Source: Panacagrimonas sp041603235
GTDB lineage: Bacteria > Pseudomonadota > Gammaproteobacteria > Nevskiales > Nevskiaceae
NCBI GenBank assembly: GCA_041603235.1
Contig: JBFIES010000011.1
Location: 85,118-149,117 of the forward strand
Reading direction: 5' to 3'
Length of the DNA stretch: 64,000 bases
Shown: positions 26,441 to 35,069 of the stretch, piece by piece
How the letters are laid out: each line of letters starts with the position of its first letter
Numbering within the stretch: the first letter of the stretch is position 1
The notes under the pieces: model-generated
The model's input: the letters and a program-made list of their open reading frames with translations, nothing else
The model's database searches: none
What the model was told of the DNA's origin: nothing
Program-made: the position numbers and the translations under genes

Positions 26441-26788
26441 ATGAAAAAATTGCTTACCAAGGATTTAAGCAAGCCCCGGAGTCGGCGTTTGAGAAAGAAG
26501 CTACGAACAGCAGAATTTCAAGAGCTTGGGGTAGAGGTTGATGCCTCCTTTCCCGTTGAGAAGGCTGACCTTGATACGACCGTCGACGAATGGATTGATT
26601 TCGTTGAATCCAACGGCTGGAATTTCGGTGGCGGCATAGGAGATGGTCGCCTCTCTGGTTTTGTCGCAATGCGCGGAAGCTCCCTGCGGCATTCAGATAG
26701 AGCCCTCATTCGGGAGTGGCTCTCTTGCAAGCTCGGAGCAGACAATGTGGAGGTGGGGAGCTTGAGAGACTGTTGGCATGGCGGGTGA
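26441..26788 (+). CDS. YggL/DUF469 family ribosome-associated protein
   Basis: A 115-residue protein. The block RSRRLRKKLRTAEFQELGVEVDAS matches the basic N-terminus of YggL (DUF469), and the acidic VDEWIDFVESNGWNFGGG with SGFVAMRG is the family core. E. coli YggL is about the same size and has been reported to bind the 50S ribosomal subunit. Its presence as cargo on a tRNA-associated island is unusual because the family is normally chromosomal, next to trmB. The frame is open upstream, but the family begins at this ATG. Confidence 0.75.
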   Translation: MKKLLTKDLSKPRSRRLRKKLRTAEFQELGVEVDASFPVEKADLDTTVDEWIDFVESNGWNFGGGIGDGRLSGFVAMRGSSLRHSDRALIREWLSCKLGADNVEVGSLRDCWHGG

Positions 26789-27059
26789 ATAGATGTCCGG
26801 CGATCCTTCTCAGCGGACGCCACGATCATGCTCTGCCTCTTGGTAGGCTTTCTGAATTTTGCCGGGGCACTCACTAGCGATTCCGGTGATCGGTCGCGTC
26901 TACTCGAGCGCTGATGAGTGGGAGCTCCTAGCGGGGCGAACAAGCCCACTGGGATGGTCAGTGCCCCACAGACTAGTCTTTGCGTCTATCGCGGCTTGTA
27001 GGTGCGCTGTAGGGCGCGAGAAGGCCCTTCATTGCGTGGCCGGGCGCCTCTTCCCGCCC

Positions 27060-28457
27060 TCAGGAATCCCCGTTCTTCAAATCGTTGAACTTCTCGGCCA
27101 TTGTCGGGTTTCTCTTCGTCAGCTTCTTGATGGTTACGTCCTGAGCCTTGTCGTTTGCAAGCCGAAGATTTCGATCGGTGCCGAGCAGGGCATCCTTGGT
27201 CTTCTGCAGGTGATCGATTGATTTATCGATCTCATCAATAGCAGTCTTGAAGCGTCGTGAAGCGAGATCATAATTCTTGCCGAACGCAGCCTTGAAGGTA
27301 TCGAGCTCCTGCTCAAAATTGGTGATATCAATATTCTGGGCCCGGACTAAAGCTAGCTCTGTTTTGTATTGCAGGGATTTCATTGCAGCGTTGCGCAACA
27401 GCGTGATGATCGGGATAAAGAATTGCGGCCGGACAACATACATTTTCGGATAGCGATGAAATACGTCGACGATTCCGGTGTTATAGAGCTCGCTATCTGG
27501 CTCGAGCAGGGAGACGAGCACGGCATACTCGCATCCCTTTTCGGTGCGGTCCTTATCCAGTTCCTTTAGAAAATCCTGGTTCTTGTTTTTCGTCGCGGTG
27601 CGATCACTCTCGTTCTTCATCTCAAACATGATCGAAACGATCTCGGTGTCGCTCTCGTCTGAGTCTCGGAAGATGTAATCGCCCTTGCTCCCGCTCCGAG
27701 CGTCGTTGTCCTTCTCGAAATAGGCCCTCGGGAACGCGGTCGCTCTGATTCGATTGAACTCTGTCTCGCAATGCTGCTCTAGGGTTTCGCCTATCATTTT
27801 GGTGGATAGGCGCGCCTTCATATCCTGGATTCGTGCGATTTCGTTCTCACGGTCCTTGATCTGAGTTTCATACTTGTCTTTGAGAGACTTCTCGGAAATC
27901 TGCTTCTCAAGTGCAGCGCGCTCAAGGCCGCTTCTCAGATCGTCTCGTTCTTTTTCGACCGCACTTAGTGCTTCACTGATTGCTAGCTTCTGCTCTACGA
28001 CATTTGCATCGAGTTTTGCCTTCAGATTCTGGATCTCCGCATCTTTGGCGCTTGCCACCCCTTGCAGCTCGCTAGAGAGTTTTGCCGCCGCAGTTTTCAT
28101 GGCGGCTTCTTCGTCCAGTTTGGCCTGCTTTAGTGCAGTAGCTAACGCATCACGTTCTTTCTCCACTGCACTTAGAGCCTCAGTCACGGCCAATTTTCGC
28201 TCTACGGCCCCGGCGTCGAGTCTGGCTTTCAGTTCTTGAATCTGAGCATCTTTGGCAGTGGCTGATTTCTGAAGCTCGCTGGTCACCTGGGTCTTGGCCA
28301 AAGCAATAGCGTTCAACTTGTCCTGTTCGGCGAGCGCGAGACGCTCGTGCAGCTGCTCATCAAAGGCTTTGTCGCGGACTTGCTTGAGAATGTCCGCATA
28401 GCCAGCCTCATCAATCTTGAACGCTTTGCCGCAATGCGGGCAGATGATCTCGTGCAT
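27060..28457 (-). CDS. DUF2130 protein: zinc-ribbon, coiled coil and PD-(D/E)XK-like domain
   Basis: A 465-residue protein from the ATG at 28457. The N-terminus HEIICPHCGKAF is a short zinc-ribbon half. Residues about 25-230 are a long coiled coil with two near-duplicate segments (VERKLAVTEALSAVEKERD and VEQKLAISEALSAVEKERD). The C-terminal half is the DUF2130 domain: KGDYIFRD, then SIMFEMKNE, the Asp...Glu-x-Lys arrangement of PD-(D/E)XK nucleases, then DRTEKGCEYAVLVSLLE. The layout suggests a nuclease at the end of a rod. It sits in an island with other defence genes; the target is unknown. Confidence 0.78.
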   Translation of the reverse strand: MHEIICPHCGKAFKIDEAGYADILKQVRDKAFDEQLHERLALAEQDKLNAIALAKTQVTSELQKSATAKDAQIQELKARLDAGAVERKLAVTEALSAVEKERDALATALKQAKLDEEAAMKTAAAKLSSELQGVASAKDAEIQNLKAKLDANVVEQKLAISEALSAVEKERDDLRSGLERAALEKQISEKSLKDKYETQIKDRENEIARIQDMKARLSTKMIGETLEQHCETEFNRIRATAFPRAYFEKDNDARSGSKGDYIFRDSDESDTEIVSIMFEMKNESDRTATKNKNQDFLKELDKDRTEKGCEYAVLVSLLEPDSELYNTGIVDVFHRYPKMYVVRPQFFIPIITLLRNAAMKSLQYKTELALVRAQNIDITNFEQELDTFKAAFGKNYDLASRRFKTAIDEIDKSIDHLQKTKDALLGTDRNLRLANDKAQDVTIKKLTKRNPTMAEKFNDLKNGDS

Positions 28458-28941
28458 GTCTGCTTTATTCCCTTTTTTGGCTTCTCGGTGGTGCGAAGCC
28501 ACGCGTCGTCGCGGCTTTCGAAAACAGTGTGACTTAGGTTGAGTGCGGGCCAGCATGCCGCAGACCCGTGTTCACGACCAGCTCTGCTTGTGCGGGCGCC
28601 GTGATGCCCACAGAAATCGTGTGATCAGGCACAACTTCGCGCTTGCCATGTAGAGGGAGCTTTGTGTGGTAGTAGTTTGTGAGCATCGTCAAAGACGCGG
28701 AGCTTTACCTCAGATTTCGCGCACATGAGCCTTATTGGCCATCTCACACTGTCCCAATCGTAGCCAGGCGAATGCGCAGCACAAGGGAGATAACGGAGTG
28801 CTGGATGGGACGCAGATAGGTTTGGCTTGGGCTAGCTATATGGACTTGATGCGCTACTGTGCGTCAGAGGGCCAAGCTTCTGGACGGGTTTCCAGGGTCC
28901 TAAGCTACTCTGGGATATTTAGCGGAATAAGGAAGCCGACG

Positions 28942-29241
28942 ATGTCTAGACTTGTGATATTGCATGACGTGCAGGGGCGGAACAGAAAGGGAGAGCTGTG
29001 CCACCCTTACATGGGCTCGCGTGGAGCGTCCGCGGGCCTTTTTAGCGTCTCTACATCTGGCGCGAGCAACCAGTATCAGCGCGTTGATGAGCGCACATTG
29101 CGGGAAATGATCGAGGCAGGAAAGTTCGATGCGGGTGGGCGCATTCGCATGGTGCCTGATGGTGATACCCGCACGCGTAGAGGAGGTGGAATGCGCCCCC
29201 TTAGCTATAAAGGTCGAGAACTGAGATCGTCCCTGCGATAA
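28942..29241 (+). CDS. Small hypothetical protein
   Basis: A 99-residue frame from an ATG at 28942 (a longer frame begins at 28735). It starts SRLVILHDVQGRNRKGE and is rich in Gly and Arg. There is no good ribosome-binding site and no family match. The 484 bases upstream (28458-28941) hold nothing else I can support. It may be a remnant or not a gene. Confidence 0.3.
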   Translation: MSRLVILHDVQGRNRKGELCHPYMGSRGASAGLFSVSTSGASNQYQRVDERTLREMIEAGKFDAGGRIRMVPDGDTRTRRGGGMRPLSYKGRELRSSLR

Positions 29242-29437
29242 GTCGCTTGACTCTCGTGGTCCTTTCTCTCGGGATTGCGCTCTGTATTCGGCCGAGCCTG
29301 TCCTGATAGGGAATCTCGCGCAGTGGCGGCGTGCCGAATGGGGCCGTCTACGGATGCAATAGATCCGATCGTAGTCAGGCTTCAAATTTGCGGGCATATC
29401 CAGTGAATCAGAGCGCACAAGAGTCTACGGCTACTGG

Positions 29438-31558
29438 TTAGGCCCAATGTTCTTTCTCATAGACGCTTTGTTCCCCCCGACTCAAGGGTTGAGACGAGCA
29501 ACCCGTGCGGACGAAGAACTCGTCCTTGCCTTCATACTTCGTGAAGACCGGAGTGCCGCTTTTGGACACATGAACACGGCATATCTGTTGGCCGTCATAG
29601 AGCGGAAAGGAGATCTTGATATGGCTGCCAAGTTCCAATCCGATGATGTTCTTGATGATCTCAATGAGTTTCAACTCGAAACCATCAATATTGTTCTTGC
29701 CAAGTGTTTGGAGGTCATCAGCCAGCCCCAAGGCGTTTGAATCGTCGTCAATGCCGATTAAGAGATCTCCCCCTTCGGAGTTCAGAAAGGCCGCTATGGT
29801 CTTTGCGATAACAAATTCCAGTTTTTTGTTGACGGCCTTCGTCTTCAGATCGTATCGGAGGGTTGATTTGAATTCCGTTCGATCACTCTCGCCTGCCAGT
29901 ATGAGCTCTTGCAACTCTTCGTTGATCGACTCCTGGTGGGTCATTTCAATCCGCGACCTCAGCGCGTCATAGACCAGCTTCGACCGCTTCGCCAAGAATG
30001 TCGCGTAGTCGTCACTCTCGATGCCGAACCCCCTCAGGTCTATGAAGTGGGACTTCAGCGCGATATTAATTTCGCTGTTCTCGTCATGAAAATCACGAAT
30101 ATAAACCGACGGAGCTTTCGCGCCGATCTTGCGCTTATTGAGATGGTCGCTGACAAACGTGATGTTCATCAAGCTATTGCTATTCGGCGTTTCTTTGCCC
30201 CTGAGATAGGCCCTTGGGAAGAAGTGATGGTAGTTCTTGCTGTTTGCGATCTTGAGCCAGGAATTGTCCAGGATCACCTTTCCGTTGTCCCTGAAGTCCT
30301 TTGGCTCCTGATAGGCGAATAGACACAGAATTGCTTTGCAGTAGCTATTGCCAGCACTGAAGCTCGTATCCACAAGTGCGCGCGGAGATTCCAGATGCAC
30401 CTTGATGTCGGCGTAGTCAGGCCGCTCATCATTCAGGATGTCGTCGATCCGTTTAATGTCCCGCGCCAGCTTTGACTCCGTAGAGCTGGAATATCGGGAA
30501 GCGAGCGAGATGCGCCAAAAGAACTCCTCAAGGCATTTCTTTTGGAACCCATTTGGCTTGTCACCTTTGTGGTAGAAAAAATAGGCGAAGGGGATGAGAA
30601 GTGCGTCGTAGGGGAGTATCTGAGAGACGGGAATACGATAAGTGGTGCGAAAGTAGTCGATGCTTTCCTTCAGGGCCGAGATGGCTGAGTCCCACGCGCT
30701 GATAATTGCCTGCTTGTCTAGGGCGAGAATGGTCTTGCGTTTACATTCCTTTGTCCGGCTGAGGACAAGAGACAACAGGCTCAGGACCACTGTATTGGAT
30801 ACGCCCTCGTATTTGATGTCTTTCAGCTCTTTGAGGAAATTGCCCCACTTCAACGTCATGTCGAAGCTCTGCGCTTCGTCATAGGTCTTGGCGGACATGA
30901 TCTCGAAAAGAGTCAAGGTCTGGCCGCCGGTGTTGATGCGCGTAAACACCTCGATCGCAGAATCTATGTCCTCCTTTCTCAGGACTACGGTGGAGAACTC
31001 ATAGGTGCGAAAAGCGGTCGCATACGAATCGATCAGTTCGAGTTCCTGCCCGCTGAATTGAGATTCGAGCTCTTTTGCCTTTGCGAAACTGAAGTTCAGG
31101 ACGGTGCTCAGGGAAATAGATTTGGCGCCGCTCGGCTCGGCGGAGATCACTTGGCCCTCGCTGTCGCTGATATCGACATCAATATTGACCACAATGTCGC
31201 CGTAGTCGGTCACCTTCTTCTCTCCAGTCTTCTGAATCTTTGCCCCACGATAGGCAGCGAAGAGAGAAGTGATCCGCTGTTGTCCATCTAGAACGTATTC
31301 CACCTTCGTTCCGTCAGGAGTAGGCGGAATATCCAGATTGCCGACGTTCTTGATGTCGTTAATTCGCTCGTCGGTTTTCCAAAGGATAAATGTGCCGATC
31401 GGGTAGCCTTTCAGAATGCTGTCCAGAAGCTTGGAAGTCTTGTCGATGCCCCAGACGAACTCGCGCTGAAATTTAGGAATCTTGATGATTCCCTTCTCAA
31501 TATCCGAGATCAGATCAGAATATTTCTTTGAGTCAGGTTTCGGCTGTTCGAATTTCAT
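29438..31558 (-). CDS. DUF262-HNH-like protein fused to an AlbA_2 (Schlafen-type) domain
   Basis: A 706-residue multidomain protein. Residues 1-230 form a DUF262 (GmrS-like, ParB/Srx-fold) domain: KIPKFQREFVWGIDKTSKLLDSI, GYPIGTFILWK and VLDGQQRITSL. Residues about 425-490 resemble the DUF1524/HNH part of such proteins (NYHHFFPRAYLRG, then SDHLNKRKIG). The last 150 residues are an AlbA_2 domain: ESDRTEFKSTLRYDL, IAAFLNSEGGDLLIGIDDD and EFFVRTG. DUF262 proteins include type IV restriction enzymes against modified phage DNA. A further in-frame ATG at 31612 would add 18 residues. The gene lies downstream of hsdS on the same strand. Confidence 0.82.
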   Translation of the reverse strand: MKFEQPKPDSKKYSDLISDIEKGIIKIPKFQREFVWGIDKTSKLLDSILKGYPIGTFILWKTDERINDIKNVGNLDIPPTPDGTKVEYVLDGQQRITSLFAAYRGAKIQKTGEKKVTDYGDIVVNIDVDISDSEGQVISAEPSGAKSISLSTVLNFSFAKAKELESQFSGQELELIDSYATAFRTYEFSTVVLRKEDIDSAIEVFTRINTGGQTLTLFEIMSAKTYDEAQSFDMTLKWGNFLKELKDIKYEGVSNTVVLSLLSLVLSRTKECKRKTILALDKQAIISAWDSAISALKESIDYFRTTYRIPVSQILPYDALLIPFAYFFYHKGDKPNGFQKKCLEEFFWRISLASRYSSSTESKLARDIKRIDDILNDERPDYADIKVHLESPRALVDTSFSAGNSYCKAILCLFAYQEPKDFRDNGKVILDNSWLKIANSKNYHHFFPRAYLRGKETPNSNSLMNITFVSDHLNKRKIGAKAPSVYIRDFHDENSEINIALKSHFIDLRGFGIESDDYATFLAKRSKLVYDALRSRIEMTHQESINEELQELILAGESDRTEFKSTLRYDLKTKAVNKKLEFVIAKTIAAFLNSEGGDLLIGIDDDSNALGLADDLQTLGKNNIDGFELKLIEIIKNIIGLELGSHIKISFPLYDGQQICRVHVSKSGTPVFTKYEGKDEFFVRTGCSSQPLSRGEQSVYEKEHWA

Positions 31559-31887
31559 GGGCCTAGATTGATGAAGTGTTGGGCATTGGATATTTGCAGG
31601 CGTTGTGGCCATACAATCTCGGGGATACTTTGAAGAAGCTTACTGACACGCTGATCTGCTTCGATGCCTCCCCTCGATCTGCCGCCCGGCGGGCCATGTG
31701 ATCGGGTAGATTAGTGGCTAGGGATGTCGCGCTGGTTTGCATCTTGACTCGTTGCAGGAGTTGCGCAAGATGATTTTGGCCTGCCTCTTTCCCTGTCCAG
31801 CCAATCGTTAAAATCGATGAAGCATTCAGAAGTTTTCGTTTCTCACGCTCGCACCAAGTTTCTGGAATTCCGAACATGAGGAGTGGC

Positions 31888-33582
31888 TCAATGAATGACG
31901 GCTTCAACGAGGCTGTCGGCGAGATTCAATTGGGTGACTTGGGCGGTGCGGACGCTCGTTTTGAGGCGGTCGCAAAGCGCCATCAGTTCATCGACTTTGG
32001 CGACGATGCGGCGTTGTTCGGCTAGAGGTGGAATTGGAATTGTTAGGCTTTGGATTGTCTCCGTCTGGAGCTTGCAGGTCCCGTGAGATGACCTTTCCAC
32101 CATCGCGAGAACTCGCGGACGGAATGCTCGCAGAACAAGTGCGAGGTAATTGACGACATTCGAATACGCTGGGATGAGCCCCTTCATATCTTGATTTATC
32201 GTCACCGGGCTTGCCGATATCGCTACCGGGAAGTCTCTCGCTAGAATCATTCCGCGAACCACCATTAAAAGGCTATTAGGGGGGATGCTTTTGACCGACG
32301 TTTCCTCCAGGGCAGTCTCCGTGATCTGTAATATCGAATCAGATACAAGTGGGCGCTTCATATCCTTTGGACACACCCATGGTATTGAGCCATCCCAATA
32401 TGCTGAGGTGTTTTTTGAAGGGGTTCCGCCGCCTCTCCATTCGCCGATTTCCCCGAGAGGTATATTCATCCAGTTACTCGGAAGAAAGTCACCGCTATTT
32501 GCATTTGATCTTCCTTTCCACTTTGGGAAGTCCAGCTTTGCATCTTCCGTATTTGTTTGTTGCTCAACGAGCTTCCCCTTGACGGCAAGTTGGAGGATGG
32601 TTTGCTTGAGTTGGTCGATGCTGCTTTCGGTGGTGAAGAGGGTGTCGAAGTGGGAGGCAATCTGCTGCCAGGCTTGCGCGAACTGATCGGGTTCGCTCGC
32701 GGCCGTTAAGGCGCCGAGGAGCGTTTGCACCAGGGTTTCGTGCGTGCGCACGCTGTCCTCTTGCTGCTGCTCAAGCTGATCGCACAGCGCCATCAGTTCA
32801 TCGACTTTAGCGACGATGCGGTGTTGTTCGGCTAGTGGCGGAAGGGGAAGAACTCCGGAGAAGAACTGTTTGTCGTTGATGGCGGGATAAGCGATGCCTG
32901 TTTGGCAACTTTCAACGTAATCGATGAACGAGGGCGAACGGAGGTAACGATAAACAAAGCGAGCAAGAATACCCTCAAAAGGATGAACAATGGCGAAAGC
33001 CGTGCTTGCGATCGGCTCAGGATCGAATGATTCACTAACGACCGCGATATTCAGTAAATAGGGCCTTACAGTCGAATAAATGACCGTGCCCTCCTTCACA
33101 ATCTTTCTGGCTCGCGAAGGCGCTTGGTCTGCTGACAGCACGCTTGGGTCAAAAACCAGCCCCTGCTCTTTGTTGATCGAGCCGACATCAATGTAAGTGA
33201 ACGCAGCATCTGGGTTTTTTTGCCCCCAGTCATGTCCTGCTTCCGCCAAACGGATCCAGACCCAGCTTGGAGGAAGCGCGAATGGCTTCTCGCCTTCTTT
33301 GATCTCAGGACGCGGCTTTCGCTTTCCAATGGTTCCAGCTTTGACCAGTCGAGCTTCTTGGGCTGTCACCTTTTTCAAGAGCTCTGACGCAGGCTCATCC
33401 TTCGCATCCTGCGGCACCAGCAAACCCCGCACCGCAAGATCCAGAATCAACTCCCGCAGCTTTTTGATCCCGTAGAACTCCTGATTCTTGCCGCTTCCGC
33501 GACCGGCGGACGACTTTGCCTTGATCGCCCCAGACCAAGTGTCCAGGTGGTCGGTGATAACTGTTGCCGGATTCGTCATCAC
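31888..33582 (-). CDS. hsdS: Type I restriction-modification specificity subunit
   Basis: A 564-residue HsdS with two target-recognition domains, each followed by the conserved helix PPLAEQ(H/R)RIVAKVDELMALCD, seen near residues 262 and 530. The two coding copies of that helix are nearly identical in DNA (31971-32029 and 32781-32839). The protein sets the split DNA sequence recognised by the complex. Its start overlaps the hsdM stop by four bases. It is the last gene of the hsdR-hsdM-hsdS operon. Confidence 0.93.
   Translation of the reverse strand: MMTNPATVITDHLDTWSGAIKAKSSAGRGSGKNQEFYGIKKLRELILDLAVRGLLVPQDAKDEPASELLKKVTAQEARLVKAGTIGKRKPRPEIKEGEKPFALPPSWVWIRLAEAGHDWGQKNPDAAFTYIDVGSINKEQGLVFDPSVLSADQAPSRARKIVKEGTVIYSTVRPYLLNIAVVSESFDPEPIASTAFAIVHPFEGILARFVYRYLRSPSFIDYVESCQTGIAYPAINDKQFFSGVLPLPPLAEQHRIVAKVDELMALCDQLEQQQEDSVRTHETLVQTLLGALTAASEPDQFAQAWQQIASHFDTLFTTESSIDQLKQTILQLAVKGKLVEQQTNTEDAKLDFPKWKGRSNANSGDFLPSNWMNIPLGEIGEWRGGGTPSKNTSAYWDGSIPWVCPKDMKRPLVSDSILQITETALEETSVKSIPPNSLLMVVRGMILARDFPVAISASPVTINQDMKGLIPAYSNVVNYLALVLRAFRPRVLAMVERSSHGTCKLQTETIQSLTIPIPPLAEQRRIVAKVDELMALCDRLKTSVRTAQVTQLNLADSLVEAVIH
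31971..32029 (+). repeat. Direct repeat within hsdS, copy 1
   Basis: About 55 bases repeated at 32781-32839 with only a few mismatches. The repeat encodes the conserved helix that spaces the two target-recognition domains, and it could act as a recombination site for swapping recognition domains. Confidence 0.85.
32781..32839 (+). repeat. Direct repeat within hsdS, copy 2
   Basis: Partner of the repeat at 31971-32029, same orientation. It encodes PLAEQHRIVAKVDELMALC after the first target-recognition domain. Confidence 0.85.
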
Positions 33583-35069
33583 TCTTTTCCCGCGAGGGCG
33601 GCGGCCAAAATTGATTTCAACTCGTCGCGCAAACTTTGGATTTCGCCTTGCTGCTTGCCGTAGGTCGCCAGTAGTTCCTCGGGGTCATGGCTGACCGTTT
33701 CGTCGACGTGCGGGTTGCTGATGTCGAGGTTGTAGTTTCGTGCGGCGATGTCCTCGACGCTGACTTTCCACGCCTGCTCGGTCTGGGCGCGGGACTTGAA
33801 GCCGTCGTCCTCAGAGCCCCACCAGTCGATCTCGGTCTGGAACTCCTCGAAGCGCATAGGCTTGGTCTTGTTGTAACTGGTGACGCCCTCCGGGTAAGGG
33901 TGCTCGTAGAACCAGATGTGCTCGGTGCCGGGTTGCTCGCTTTCGGGCTTCTTGGTGAAGAAGAGAATGTTGGTCTTGATGCCGGTGTAGGGATTGAAGA
34001 CGCCGTTGGGCAGGCGAACGATAGTGTGGAGGTGGCACTTCTCCATGAGTTCCTGCTTGAGCCGGGTTTTCATGCCCTCGCCGAAGAGGAAGCCATCGGG
34101 CAGGACGACGGCGGCGCGGCCGTGATTTTTCAGCAGCTTGACGATGAGCACCATGAAGAGGTCGGCGGTCTCGCGGGTGCGGTAGGTGGCCGGGAAGTTG
34201 TTCTCAATGCCGTCCTCCTCGGTGCCACCAAAGGGCGGGTTGGTGACGATGACGTGGACGCGGTCTTTCTCACCGTAGTCCTTGTAGGGGCGGCTGAGCG
34301 TGTTGTCGTGGCGGATGTTGGTTGGGGTGTCGATGCCGTGCAGGATCATGTTGGTGGTGCAGAGCATGTGCGGCAGGGCTTTCTTTTCAACGCCATGAAT
34401 GCTGTTGATCAATGCCTCTTCATCTTTGGCTGACTTAACGTAGTTGGTCCGCTTGTGTTCGATGGCGCAGGCGAGGAAGCCGCCGGTTCCGCAGGCGGGG
34501 TCGAGCACAGTTTCGGCAAGCTGGGGGTCAACGCGATTGACGATGAACTGGGTCACTGCGCGGGGGGTGTAGAACTCGCCTGCGTTGCCGGCGCTTTGCA
34601 GGTCCTTGAGAATCTGCTCGTAGATGCTGCCGAAGGTGTGGCGGTCTTCGGTGTTGTTGAAGTTGATCTCGCTGATCTTGTTGATGACCTGGCGGATCAG
34701 GGTGCCGGACTTCATGTAGTTGTAGGCATCCTCAAAGACATTGCGGATGACCTGGGCACGTTTGCCGTGCGGGCCTTCGAGGACCAGCTTGTCCTTCAGC
34801 GTGGGAAAAAGTTCGTTGTTTACGAATTCATTAAGATTGTCGCCAGTCATCCCTTCAGGATCTGCCGCCCAGTTTCGCCAGCGGAGCTTCTCAGGAAGGG
34901 GCGAGGCGTAGTTGTCTTCGAGGAGTTCGATCTCAGCTTCGCGGTCGTCGTAGATTTTGAGAAAGAACATCCAGACGAGCTGGCTAATGCGTTGGGCGTC
35001 GCCGTCGACGCCAACATCCTTGCGCATGATGTCCTGGATTGATTTGATGGTTCCGCTAACGTTGCTCAT
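33579..35069 (-). CDS. hsdM: Type I restriction-modification methyltransferase subunit
   Basis: A 496-residue N6-adenine methyltransferase. An N-terminal HsdM helical domain (QDIMRKDVGVDGDAQRISQL) is followed by SAM motif I DPACGTGGFLACAIEH near residue 200 and the catalytic motif IV TNPPFGGTEEDG near residue 275. The start and stop overlap hsdR and hsdS by four bases each, so the three subunits are translationally coupled. It modifies host DNA and forms the core of the restriction complex. Confidence 0.95.
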   Translation of the reverse strand: MSNVSGTIKSIQDIMRKDVGVDGDAQRISQLVWMFFLKIYDDREAEIELLEDNYASPLPEKLRWRNWAADPEGMTGDNLNEFVNNELFPTLKDKLVLEGPHGKRAQVIRNVFEDAYNYMKSGTLIRQVINKISEINFNNTEDRHTFGSIYEQILKDLQSAGNAGEFYTPRAVTQFIVNRVDPQLAETVLDPACGTGGFLACAIEHKRTNYVKSAKDEEALINSIHGVEKKALPHMLCTTNMILHGIDTPTNIRHDNTLSRPYKDYGEKDRVHVIVTNPPFGGTEEDGIENNFPATYRTRETADLFMVLIVKLLKNHGRAAVVLPDGFLFGEGMKTRLKQELMEKCHLHTIVRLPNGVFNPYTGIKTNILFFTKKPESEQPGTEHIWFYEHPYPEGVTSYNKTKPMRFEEFQTEIDWWGSEDDGFKSRAQTEQAWKVSVEDIAARNYNLDISNPHVDETVSHDPEELLATYGKQQGEIQSLRDELKSILAAALAGKE

